64,000 nt of DNA. Source: Closterium sp. NIES-65. Lineage: Eukaryota; Streptophyta; Zygnematophyceae; Desmidiales; Closteriaceae. The translations under genes were made by a program, and so were the position numbers. This document shows, in pieces, positions 54,850 through 64,000 of this stretch. The notes under the pieces were generated by a model. The model had not been told where the DNA came from, made no database searches, and saw only the letters and a program-made list of their open reading frames with translations. The stretch covers positions 1,488,001 through 1,552,000 of the forward strand of contig CANXME010000053.1 of the NCBI GenBank assembly GCA_948144175.1, written 5' to 3'. Each line of letters begins with the position of its first letter. Positions within the stretch are counted from its first letter, which is position 1.

Positions 54850-55257
54850 GTGCGCTTCTGTCGTATCAAAATCCAAGGTACCAAGCGAAGCAGTCCCAAT
54901 CGAAGCATCGAGTCAACCTCGGAGGTTAGGGTAACCGCCTGGAGGTTACGAGAAAGTCAAAGGTCGCTGACCTTTGACTCGACAATTACAGCGCGACAGT
55001 TAAGGACACACAACTGACTCGTTACAGAGCAGTTGCCCGAGTCGCGCTATATCGAACCGCAACAGCAATACAGTTATCTATCTATTCCCTGTACTCTTAT
55101 ATAAATCCTTGTATTTGCTTGTTTAATTCAATCAACTTTGCTCTCACACACCAGTGCAAGGTCGGTTCAAATTCTTCACTAAACGCTTCCGCTATTACAA
55201 CTACTTCACCTAGAGTTATCCCTTGCAAAGATCCTAAGGGGCTATCTCAGCCCAACA
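54828..55257 (+). repeat. Copia-5 3' LTR
   Basis: 430 bp, identical by eye to 49223-49652. Confidence 0.97.
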
Positions 55258-55340
55258 AGAGGCATGCGGTGCTTCTCAATAGTATTAAAGCTCATAAATA
55301 GGATTGGGTTTCCATCTCATGCCCATTAAACAGTCATGTG

Positions 55341-58300
55341 CTACTCTGTCTTGACAGTCTTTGGTCGGCGAGGCTTGTACACCATAGACAAAATAATTAG
55401 AAGAATTGGGATGACAGTACCACTATAGTACATGCCACTATAGGCTGAGAATGCACCCGATAGTGTCATCACCTGCAGCAAGAACAACCATAGCAAACAC
55501 AGTCAAACGAGAGGTAATGCGCATAAAGGAGTGGGCAGCGGAGATGCGTGGCGGCCCAGAGCGAGCTTTACGGCCCCAGCAGCAAAACTTACTGGAGAGT
55601 CCATAAAATTTTAGTGTGCACACTCACGCAGAAGGCGCTGGCCATGTAGGTAGAGACGAAGATGCTATAGAGGGTATGAAGAAGTGCCACAATGCGGTGG
55701 GTGATGGTGCCCTTGGGGATTCCTGCCGTCAGCTGGTAGATGGCTGCATGGAGGGGAAGAGACATGAAGGGAAGGGGAGCAGGGATAGGTTTGAGAAGGA
55801 TGGATTAGAGCACAAGTTCACAGAACTGGTGAGCCCGAGTAACGGGTTTTGATCCCATGGTGGAGAAAGGGGAATGGGAAATGGGTATGGGATTTGGGTT
55901 TGGAATGGTGATGGGAGTGGTGGTGGGAACAGGAATGGAAAATGGATATGGCGAGAGGAATGGGAATGCACAGTAGAATCGGATGGATATGGAAAAGAAT
56001 ACAGGCTCGGAAGAAGGAATAGAAATGGGATGGAAGTGCACGAATGAAAATGGAAACTAATGTAAAGGGAAATGAAACAACTTGTCAGAAGTGCAGCAGA
56101 TTGCGGGATTGTTGTAGTGGTCTTCAATTTCTATGCATGAAACAATCAAGCTCCGTTGAACAAAAATCTGGTTGTTTTGGGGTCGGTTCACACCTTTAGA
56201 GCTGGCAACAACAAGCGCCCAATTGGCAAAGAATATGAAGTCACCGCAATTCAAGCCCTGCGGGTAACACAGAGTGGGGGGGTGGAAAAAATGCACATGG
56301 TCGGGAGAGTATGGGGTGGGAGACAGTCTTTGAAACCAATAAATAATCTGGAGAGAGACAGAAACATGGGTGGTAGGGGTGACGCACATAGGAGATAGAA
56401 ATATGGGTGGTAGCGGTGACGAATATATGAGAGAAAAGCATGGAAAGGGGTAAGGAGAACGCACATGGGAGGCAGTAAGCACATGGGAGGCAGTAAGCAC
56501 ATGGAACGGGGTAAGAAAGAATGCATATGGGAGGGGTTAAGAGAGAATGTATACGGGAGAGAGCAGCATGGAACGGGGAAAGGAACGCACATGGGAGATA
56601 GCACTGACGAACATGGTGGCGAGCATGTGGACGAAGGTGGGCTTCCTGCCCGGCGGCACCATGCGCTCGTACACGTCTGTGCCCACGGGGGGCGCAGGTG
56701 ACCAGGGGTGGACGGATGGCAGGGAGTCACGAGAGAGCAGCGGACAAGCACGACAAGCACGCCGCATGTCGCAGGAAGAGCGAAGCAATGACGAATGGTG
56801 AAGCATGAGGCAAGCATGCTACATGAAGCATGAAGCTGAAGCATGGAGTATGGAGCATGGAGCATGGAGCATGTGAAGCCAGCCAATGAGGAAACGGCTA
56901 GAATGCCGGGAGCACATACACACGAACGAGAAAAGCACGAAGGTCAAACTCGCGGAGGTCCTGGAACAGTTCAGAGAGGTCCAAAGAGGTGCAGAGAGCC
57001 ACAAGGTGGTTTCAGAGAGGTCGAGAGGTGGACGTGCAGTGTGGCGTGGACTCACAGAGCCTGAGCCAAAGGCCGTGGGAGATGTTCCACATGGTGGCAA
57101 AGTCGACTCTGACTCGACTGAAAACTCACCGCAAGACTCAGAGCCTGAGACAGGTGACCATTAAGACGAACCAGAACTCACAGAGCCTAAGCCAGAGGCC
57201 GTAGGAGATGTTCCACTTGGTAGCAAAGTCGAGGCAGCTCGTGGGAAACTCAACCCTCAGTATGTCCACGTTGCGAGCCCGATACCACAGCGGCCTCCCC
57301 TCCCCTTCAGGCGTCGCACACGTCCTATCACCCTCCTGCTTTCCCACATCCCCATCCCCACCGCCCTTCCCATTCCCCTTCGCCCCCTCCAGTTTCCCCC
57401 CGTTCAACTTCACGTCCCCGGCCTTCCCAGGGTCCCCCGTGGGGGTCTCCCAGCCGGTGAAGCCGAGCCCGGCGGTGATCATGGCGGCCTCGGTGATGCT
57501 CCACACGATGTACGCGCGGAAGCGCCACACGATGCACGCGTGGTGCGCCACGAGCCAGCGCACGTGGAAGGGGTGGGCGCGGTTCTTGTGTAGGTTGCTG
57601 ATTTGAGTGAGGTCGAGCGAGGGGGACACGAGCAGGAAGACGAGCGCTGAGAGCACGCCCTGGATGAACGCGCGGCAGAATGGCGCGCGGATGGGCGGCT
57701 GCTTGACACCCGCGGACCAGATCTGCAGGTGGTGAGGACGGAAGGGGATGGGCGGGAACGCGCAGAGTGGTGAGGTGCGGGGAGATGACATCACAAGACA
57801 GCCCGGTGATATGGATGTTGCATCCGCAGCCAGACCACCTATCCATTGTTGACAAGGTATGCATGGGCATGGAAGCACATGCCACGTTTGACAGCGTACC
57901 CCTTGTCGCCGGGTCCAGTCGTCATACGCCGTGAACTCAAAGAACGGGCCCGTCATGTGCAGCCCGAAGCAGAACAGATACCCCATCAGCTCCAGCACCG
58001 ACGGCATGGTAACCAGCGCCGCCTTTCGCCGCTCCAATCGCGAGCGCTCTGTCCGCTCCTCCCGCCGTCTCTGCTCCTCGGTCAACTCCTTCCTCTCCTT
58101 CTCGTCCTTGGCTTGCGCGCCTTCGTCCTTCCCCTCCAGCAGCGTGAGCCCGTCCTGGTAGTTATACGCCACAGCGGTGAGCTTTGTAGCGAGGACGGTG
58201 AGCGCGCCTGTGCAGTCGAGCACGCCCTCCGTGCGGGTCTCGTGGGTGCGCATGATGATGTGGCTGCAGGAGGTCGGATCGCATCATTGATTCGATCATC

Positions 58301-58880
58301 ATCGAACGAGGGAAGGCACACACTTGAAAAACGGGAAATGTGAACGCTGGTGATTGAGGAGTTTGAAGCGGGGAATGCGGAGACGGAGGGATGTTCGCAT
58401 GAAAGGACGGCTAGAAGGGAGAGGATGCAAAGATCGGAAACGCTGATACAGCTGGCGTCGGACGCAGAAGGCGCTAACCGTTTGCATGAAAGGCTGCTAC
58501 CGTCCTGATCTTGTGGTTTTGACTCGCGATTCCAAAACCAAAGAAACACAAAGAAGCAGAGAACAAGGAAGGGAAACTTACCAACCAATCAAGTACGCGA
58601 ACGTTCCGAAGAAAGTTAAGACGCCGCAGTGTCTACGAAACAGCCGCATTACGGCCATGGAGTAGAGCATGCACACGAAGAAGTGCGCGTCCGCCGTCCA
58701 TCCGAACACGAAGGCTGATAGAAGCAGTCCCGTTACTGTGCAGTACAGGTGGCGGAGTGTAGGCGATGATATGAATCTGTGAAGCCACGCGATCGGGACA
58801 AACGCGAAGCTAGCTAGCAGGAAAGTCGCGGCTGGACGGGGCGTGCCGATAAGGTCGGCGAAAGCCTGAACGGGATCCAT
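55341..58880 (-). CDS. LPLAT: MBOAT lysophospholipid acyltransferase (seven exons)
   Basis: Membrane-bound O-acyltransferases of this type re-acylate lysophospholipids with acyl-CoA at the ER (Lands cycle). Exons on the minus strand: 58880-58582, 58263-57900, 57722-57182, 56676-56591, 56257-56194, 55743-55628 and 55472-55341, all GT-AG and in phase. Landmarks: TFFGTFAYLIGC and DCTGALTVLATKL; VTMPSVLELMGYLFCFG; FRAYIVWSITEAAMITAGLG; RARNVDILRVEF; then WLRLYVYERM, LATMFVSAISHG, SKAIYQL and YYSGTVIPI, with a Lys/Arg tail. These follow plant LPCAT/LPLAT1 order. The active-site His is kept, but the usual W-H-G reads S-H-G. Exon 3 carries a Gly/Lys-rich insert before RARNVD. In-frame Mets also lie upstream at 58892 and 58931, so the start is uncertain. 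The stop is about 80 bp from the Copia-5 insertion. Confidence 0.92.
56437..56602 (-). repeat. Duplications of the LPLAT exon 4 donor region, in intron 4
   Basis: The plus-strand segment GCATGGAACGGGG, AACGCACATGGGAG spanning the exon 4 end (56565-56602) is repeated at 56437-56476. Shorter GCACATGGGAGGCAGTA copies follow at about 56478 and 56495. On the minus strand each carries CTCCCAT, then GTGC, the real donor. Confidence 0.75.
57053..57238 (-). repeat. Duplication of the LPLAT exon 3 end and donor, in intron 3
   Basis: About 57 bp ending exon 3 (57180-57236) is repeated at 57055-57112 with few differences (CAGAGCCTAAGCCAGAGGCC against CAGAGCCTGAGCCAAAGGCC). The intronic copy keeps the GGCTCT-GTGAGT donor. 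A shorter third copy (ACTCAGAGCCTGAGACAGG) lies at about 57136. Confidence 0.88.
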
Positions 58881-58931
58881 GGCGGACCCCATGGCAGATC
58901 CCACGGCGGACCCTAAAACAAGGAGAAACAA

Positions 58932-59776
58932 TGGGCCGTTGCGGAGGCGAAAGGCGGGTCGAGGCTGTTCTCGCTCTTTGAAAACCGCTTGAAACCGGTG
59001 ATCTAGTCAGCATACTCCTCCTTTTGTCCATTTTAAAATAATTTATGCAAACAGGAAGACCTCCAGGAGGCGAGAGAAACACGAACTCTGACAGGCTCGG
59101 ACCAGCAGCACCGCTACGACCTATGCAAGGAATTACAACAGCCTACAACTAACTCGGGAAGACTACGATTGACATGGGTTATGACTACCATGTTCGCCTA
59201 TGACTGAGATTGGCATGAGCATGCGGTGGTGCTGCTGCCTTCGGTGGAGCGCTGCTGACAGAATCGCAACCAACCATCGAAGTTGGAATGCAACGATGGC
59301 AAATCGAGACCGTTGGCGAGGATGAATCCAAAGACATAGACAAACCGCGACGACGGGTCGGGAATGACAGGAAGTCAGAGACGAAGCTGAGTGTTACGGC
59401 GAGCTGTAACGGAGTGTCGTAATAACAAATGACTTATCCGTACATGTTATGAGTTGAACTATTAAAAGAGTGTGCAGAATGCAATATCACGGAAGTGATT
59501 ACAACCACTGATCAGATATAGAGGAAGGCTAGCTTGGCGGGGTTCGCGGGGTCGCAATGGTTGGGTGCTGTTTGTCAAACCTGAAGGCAACGCGAGCGAG
59601 GGACGTTCGGGAAGCAGCCGAGCCCAGTCTTCCGAAAGCTGGGTTGTACGCTTATGGGGTGACTCAGTAAGGAATTAGGAAATAAGAAAGGTGGTCAACA
59701 GGGCTCTCGTTATCAGGGTAAAACGCCCTGATTGCACTGACTGACGGCCGCATTTTTTTCAATTACCCTTTCCCAG
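58932..59776. other. Intergenic region upstream of LPLAT
   Basis: No gene recognised. It presumably holds the LPLAT promoter and the left target site of the Copia-6 element. Confidence 0.5.
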
Positions 59777-60219
59777 TGTTGGAAACAAGTAATTTAAACG
59801 CTCATGTTGTGTCGAAACAATAGACTGCAAACGAGTCGAATCTCAACGAAGCAATGGCGAGTCAACCGATGAGGTTGACAGAAAGTAACAGCTGGAGGTT
59901 ACGAGAAGGTCAAAGGTCAGCGACCTTTAATTTAGCGGAATACAGCGCGACAGCAAGGACAAACAACTGACTCGGTATTGAGCAGTTGCCCGAGTCGTCA
60001 CTATATCGAACTGCAACAGCAAACAGTTAGTTGCACCTTTTTATATCCATTGTAATTTAATAAATACCTTTGTATTACCTTGCTATAATCAATCTCTTGC
60101 TCTCACACACTAGTGCAAGTTGGTTCAACAAAGTTCACTAAGAACGCTTCCGCAACTACAACATTCCTACTCAGGGTCTTAGCCTTGAAAGATCCTAAGG
60201 GTTTTCTCTCAGCCCAACA
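59777..60219 (+). repeat. Copia-6 5' LTR
   Basis: It is similar to the Copia-5 LTR but clearly diverged: GGAGGTTACGAGAAGGTCAA is shared, while many single-base differences and short gaps occur elsewhere. Confidence 0.88.
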
Positions 60220-60861
60220 TGGTATGAGAGCTCACAAGGCAAGATCCAACTTTATTAACACTCCTACAACACCAGAAGACATGGCAACACAGAAGGAGAG
60301 AAGCTCTTCCAATGGCTCTCCCGGCACTACTCCTACTCCACCTCCAGCCTCCACGGCAACAAGACCAGCAGCTGAGTCTACTGAAACTCCCGCGAACCAG
60401 GCAATAGGCTTCGACCCAAGTATGATGGAGAAATTCTTCTTCTTCATGTCCTTCTACGAGCAGCACCAGCAAACAGCTCCTGCGTAATCAAACAATAGCG
60501 ACAACAATAACGGCGTTACTCCAATGAGCCTCGACGGCTCATCCTATGCGCGCGGAAACCAGCAGCAACCTACCTTTGCTCCGTACGAGCCTCAACGCGG
60601 CTCCATAAGCTTCATGCCACACCAACAACCTCCATCTAGACAAGAAAAAACACTGGACGCGCTTCAGGTACAATCGCAAATCGCGCACGTCTTGAAACTG
60701 CAGACATCGATACCTTTCGACGGCAAAGACTTTTATACCTGGTCATTTGAGTTCGAGCTGATGATGGAAGGCAAAAAAATTCTCGGATTCTTCAACGGAT
60801 CCCTGCCATACCTAACACACGGGACGCAGTACGACAAGCAACGGTACACGTATCAGTCGCT

Positions 60862-60991
60862 TGTCAGAATATTATGTTTCTCTAGTCTGTAGTGGGGTAC
60901 TCTATAATGAGTACAACCCTTTTAGGGTTTGCTATATGTATCCCAATGTTTGCTAGTGAACTCCCCTCTTCTTCATTCCTCAATTCTCACA
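60862..60991 (+). repeat. 5' LTR of the nested element
   Basis: TGTCAGAATATTATG to CAATTCTCACA. It differs from the 3' LTR at a few bases and a 2-bp gap near the end. Confidence 0.92.
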
Positions 60992-61239
60992 TGCTATCAG
61001 AGCATCTACGCTCATGGCCTGTGGGCCCACCTAACTGCTTCCGCTGCTACTCTGTGCTCTGCACGCCCCGTGGCGTGCCCCTCGCGCGACCCTTAGTGGC
61101 CCCGTCGCCACCCCTCGCGGCCTCGTCGCCACCCTTCTCAGCCCCTCGCGGCCCCTTCGCGGCCCCGTTGCCGCCCCTTTCAGGCCCCTCGCGGCCCCTT
61201 CGCGGCCCGTCGCCGCCCTTCCAGGCCCCTCGCGGCCCC

Positions 61240-61670
61240 TTCGCGGCCCCGTCGCCGCCCCTATCGGCCTCGTCGCCACCGCCAGCGGCCCCGTCGCCGA
61301 CCCTAGCGGCCCCGTCGCCGCCCCTATCGGCCCCGTCGCCGCCGCCAGCGGCCCCGTCGCCGCCCCTAACGGCCCCGTCGCCGCCCCTATCGGCCCCGTC
61401 GCCGCCGCCAACGGCCCCGTCGCCGACCCTAGCGGCCCCGTCGCCGCCTCTATCGGCCCCGTCGCCGCCGCCAGCGGCCCCGTCGCCGACCCTAGCGGCC
61501 CCGTCGCCGCCTCTATCGGCCCCGTCGCCGCCGCCAGCGGCCCCGTCTCCGCCCCTAACGGCCCCGTCGCCGCCCCTATCAACCCCGTCGCCGCCTCCAG
61601 CGGCCCCGTCGCCGCCTCCAGCGGCCCCATCGCTGCCACTTGCGGCCCCGTCGCCGCCCCTTTCGGCCCT
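61240..61670 (+). repeat. 21-bp GC-rich array in the nested element
   Basis: About 20 units of GGCCCCGTCGCCGCC plus six variable bases (CCTATC, GCCAGC, CCTAGC and others). Its frames read as Pro/Ser/Ala repeats on one strand and Gly/Ala/Asp/Thr on the other. No coding role is supported. Confidence 0.92.
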
Positions 61671-62154
61671 TCCTCGACCCTGCCCCGGCCCCGCCACGGA
61701 CATGCTACGTCGCCAGTCGCGGCGCACCGGGGGCACGTGCACCGCCCCCCCCCTCTTTTCCCGTCGCCCGTCGCGGCTCCCTCGGGGGCACCTGGGGGAG
61801 GGGGGTAGAGCGCCGCCCCTTCTGCCGCCTGTTTTGGCGCCCTGGGAGGCCGCGCGTCGCCCCCCCCCCCCCCCCGTACCCTCCCTACCCGCCGTCCCGC
61901 CCTGCCCTGTGTTAGGGTCTGGGGGTGGCGAGTAGGGGGTGGCGGGTGTGTGGTCTCCCCTGCTCCTCCTCCTCCTCCTCCTCTGTCTCCCACTACTGCA
62001 GCTGCCGCTGAGGGGGGTGGGTGTGTGGGAGTCGACGGAGTGGTGCTAGGGGGTGGGGTGTGAGTGAACCTAGGGGTGCAGTAGGGGGTGTGTGAAATGG
62101 GGGTGGGATAGTTTGGGGAGGTTGAAGGGGGTGGCCGCCGTGAAGCCCGCAGCT

Positions 62155-62385
62155 CTAGTCGCCCGTGAGACCGTTGCGCCAGTCGCCCGTGAGCCCGTTG
62201 CGCCAGTTGCCCGTGAGCTCGTTGCTCCAGTCGCCCGTGAGTCCGTTGCTCCTGCCGCTCAGAGTTAGCCGCGGAGCCAGTTACTCCAGTAGCTCGTGTG
62301 CCAGTTGCTCCAGTTGCCAGTGTGCCAGTTGCTCCAGTTGCCCGTGTGCCTGTTGCTCCAGTTGCGCCGTGTGCCAGCAGCTTCA
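62155..62385 (+). repeat. Second minisatellite in the nested element
   Basis: Irregular 24-27-bp units (GTCGCCCGTGAGCCCGTTGC, then GCCA) repeat about eight times. Confidence 0.75.
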
Positions 62386-62594
62386 GCTGCCGCCCACTAC
62401 CTCCTCTCCTCTCATAGTCCCTCCTCCTCCACACTTGCCCTCTGCGATAGCCTCTAGCTTTGCTTACATTTGTGAACTTTAAACTGTTGCTTCTTGTACT
62501 TGTGCTCAGAATGTGTGGTGACATTGTGATCCACCCTGAGCTTGTTCTGCTTTGCTTGGTGTGCTGATTACACCCCACTTTGACTATAGGGGTG

Positions 62595-62726
62595 TGTCAG
62601 AATATTATGTTTCTCTAGTCTGCAGTGGGGTACTCTATAGTGAGTACAACCCTTTTAGGGTTTGCTATATGTATCCCAATGTTTGCTAGTGAACTCCCCT
62701 CTTCTTCATTCCTCAGTTCTCTCACA
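62595..62726 (+). repeat. 3' LTR of the nested element
   Basis: 132 bp, TGTCAGAATATTATG to CAGTTCTCTCACA. It is followed by the TCGCT duplication. Confidence 0.92.
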
Positions 62727-64000
62727 TCGCTAATGGCGTATACAATTTTTCTGTGAAACATAACTCCGAACGAGCAGTAGAACATCCGGTCTTATCGTGG
62801 ATACGACAACTCCGCCGAGCTTGCGTACAACCACCTAAAGAACTTGTATTAAGCAAGAGACAGTGTTAAACAAAGTCGTCTCATGGCACCGCTGACAACA
62901 GTGGAAATGAAACCCGGCAAAAAAGAGATGGCTTATATCAGCAGTTGTTGTGGATTGCGCGACAGACTCCTTCGATGCGGAGGATCAATATCCGAAGAAG
63001 CCTTCGTGACAATTGTCATCACTGGCCTCGACCCTCATTGGCGCTCCACTCGAGCTATCCTCCGAGCTCACGGGAGGATCTCCAAAGCGGCAATCTGCGC
63101 CGAAATTTACGCTGAACAGCAGGTAATGGACCTACACGAAGAACGACCTACGCTGAGAGCGTCAGCACCAGAGTTCGCGTTCCACACTCAACGGCGCTAC
63201 AACAACAACAATAATCGACAGAACAAACATCAAGCTCAACAATACGTACCACCTATCTACCATCTCTGCAAGACATCAGGACACCCTCGCACACACTGCC
63301 CGAATCAGCAGCAATCAACGCCGCCGCAACGTCAACTTCGACCCTCAAGCAGTCAAGTTGCTTCTACACAAGTGTATCCCACCAATCAAGTACAGTCCTC
63401 AACGACATCAACGACAAAACCTGCGCAAGGCGCAAGAAACATCGTAAGCTGCATGGCAAGAACAACAGACTCCTGCATCACCGGATTGCCACCATACTAC
63501 TCACTAAAAGAACAACTCGACGAAAGCACCCCTCGCCGCAAATCATTGGAGCCGAATCCGACGTACGCAGCCATCACCCAAAGCGAGCCGTCCGGGAAAG
63601 ACTCCTGGTTCTTGGACAGTTGCTGCGGACAAAACATGTGCTCATTGGGTCGCTTTGTTCAACGGGAACACCAGCTTCAGCGCGAAGTCATAATCACCGT
63701 CGCCAATAACCAGAACCTGCGCACACGATGACAAGGGATGGTCCAACTTGAGTTTTGAGAAACCAACGTTATTCTGCAGATGTCAAAAGGTTTTAATCGC
63801 AGAAGGACTTTGCTACAACTTACTGAGCGTTAGTCAACTAGTGGCGAAGGGAATTCATCTCGAAGCAGACAGCACCACCCAGGAGTTCAAGCTGTACCAC
63901 GGGAGCGGAGGACTCTACATCGGCAAGGCAGACTTGAAGAACAATATCTTCGTTCTTGACTTCGTTCCAGACCAAGGCGCCGCCGACAGCGACGCCATCG

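Larger units (their letters stand above)
49223..55257 (+). mobile_element. Copia-5, structurally intact and recent
   Basis: 6035 bp with target duplication AGAGG (49218-49222 and 55258-55262). The two 430-bp LTRs appear identical base by base. It has a primer site, a single open gag-pol frame and a purine-rich AAGGGGAG tract before the 3' LTR. It sits between the GST gene start and the acyltransferase gene end, with its own strand opposite to both. Confidence 0.97.
60862..62726 (+). mobile_element. Non-autonomous LTR element nested in Copia-6 gag
   Basis: 1865 bp with target duplication TCGCT (60857-60861 and 62727-62731). Deleting it restores the gag alignment to Copia-5. The LTRs are 60862-60991 (130 bp) and 62595-62726 (132 bp). 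TGCTATCAGAGC follows the first, and GACTATAGGGGTG precedes the second. It has no gag or pol. It is the same family as the small element ending at 22756, judged by LTR start, leader start (GGCCTGTGGGCCC) and 3' tail. Confidence 0.95.
59777..64000 (+). mobile_element. Copia-6, decayed relative of Copia-5 (cut by window end)
   Basis: The 5' LTR at 59777-60219 (443 bp, TGTTGGAAACAAG to CAGCCCAACA) is followed by TGGTATGAGAGC. LTR and coding sequences align with Copia-5 throughout. It carries a nested 1.87-kb LTR element in gag. The right end is beyond the window. Confidence 0.9.
60281..64000 (+). pseudogene. Copia-6 gag-pol remnant
   Basis: It starts MATQKERSSSNGSPGTTPTP at 60281, with a TAA at 60485, then continues (SLDGSSYARGNQQQ, FDGKDFYTWSFEFELMM). 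It is interrupted at 60861 by the nested element and resumes at 62732 with AMAYTIFL. Several stops follow (62754, 62777 and 62850) before a long open stretch, 62883-63731, with LTTVEMKPGKK. The zinc knuckle reads YHLCKTSGHPRTHC, with Tyr replacing the first Cys. The protease motif FLDSCCGQ is intact. A TGA at 63729 and a TGA at 63756 follow. It cannot produce a full polyprotein. Confidence 0.9.

Noticed and set aside
61031-62578. 515-codon minus-strand frame rich in Gly/Ala/Thr
   Set aside because: It is the antisense of the minisatellites of a non-coding LTR element.

Overview
The window looks like nuclear DNA of a green-lineage eukaryote, probably a streptophyte alga or early land plant (inference). 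The genes have GT-AG introns. Two host genes match plant families: an MBOAT lysophospholipid acyltransferase and a plastid GST-fold protein with a CPFC motif. Most of the rest is plant-type LTR retrotransposons primed at TGGTATCAGAGC-like sites. Nothing prokaryotic or organellar was seen.

Layout. 1-800: no gene recognised. 801-15088: a 14.3-kb unit bounded by 28-bp terminal inverted repeats. Its interior is almost entirely a CCACGT/GGACGT hexamer satellite that switches strand once near 3330 and carries nested higher-order repeats. 15740-23748: a NYN-LOTUS (MARF1-like) gene, broken by frameshifts and stops, by a 6-kb composite retrotransposon (16740-22756, target duplication CGAAC) and by a 447-bp element with a 9-bp target duplication. 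23796-30931: an internally deleted Copia element (target duplication ACATC) whose 5' LTR was later hit by a 3.56-kb pogo-like DNA transposon (27048-30607, TA duplication). 30937-33900: palindrome-rich DNA with a tRNA-like segment, then two Copia fragments. 34201-39896: a complete but defective minus-strand Copia element (target duplication CCCAT). 39906-42089: two inverted Ty3/gypsy chromodomain remnants. 42119-43675: a 19-bp minisatellite. 44869-48896: the GST-fold gene (minus, 4 exons). 49223-55257: an apparently intact Copia element with 430-bp LTRs identical by eye and one 1713-codon gag-pol frame. 55341-58880: the lysophospholipid acyltransferase gene (minus, 7 exons). 59777-64000: a decayed relative of the intact Copia, carrying a nested 1.87-kb non-autonomous LTR element (target duplication TCGCT) and cut by the window end.

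The most unusual signals are the TIR-bounded, strand-switching hexamer satellite and a recurring pattern in both host genes: short duplications of exon-intron boundaries inside the adjacent intron. The clearest case is about 16 tandem copies of a 5' splice site in GST intron 1. The two host genes share a strand but no evident pathway. The window is mainly a record of layered insertions, datable from their nesting.
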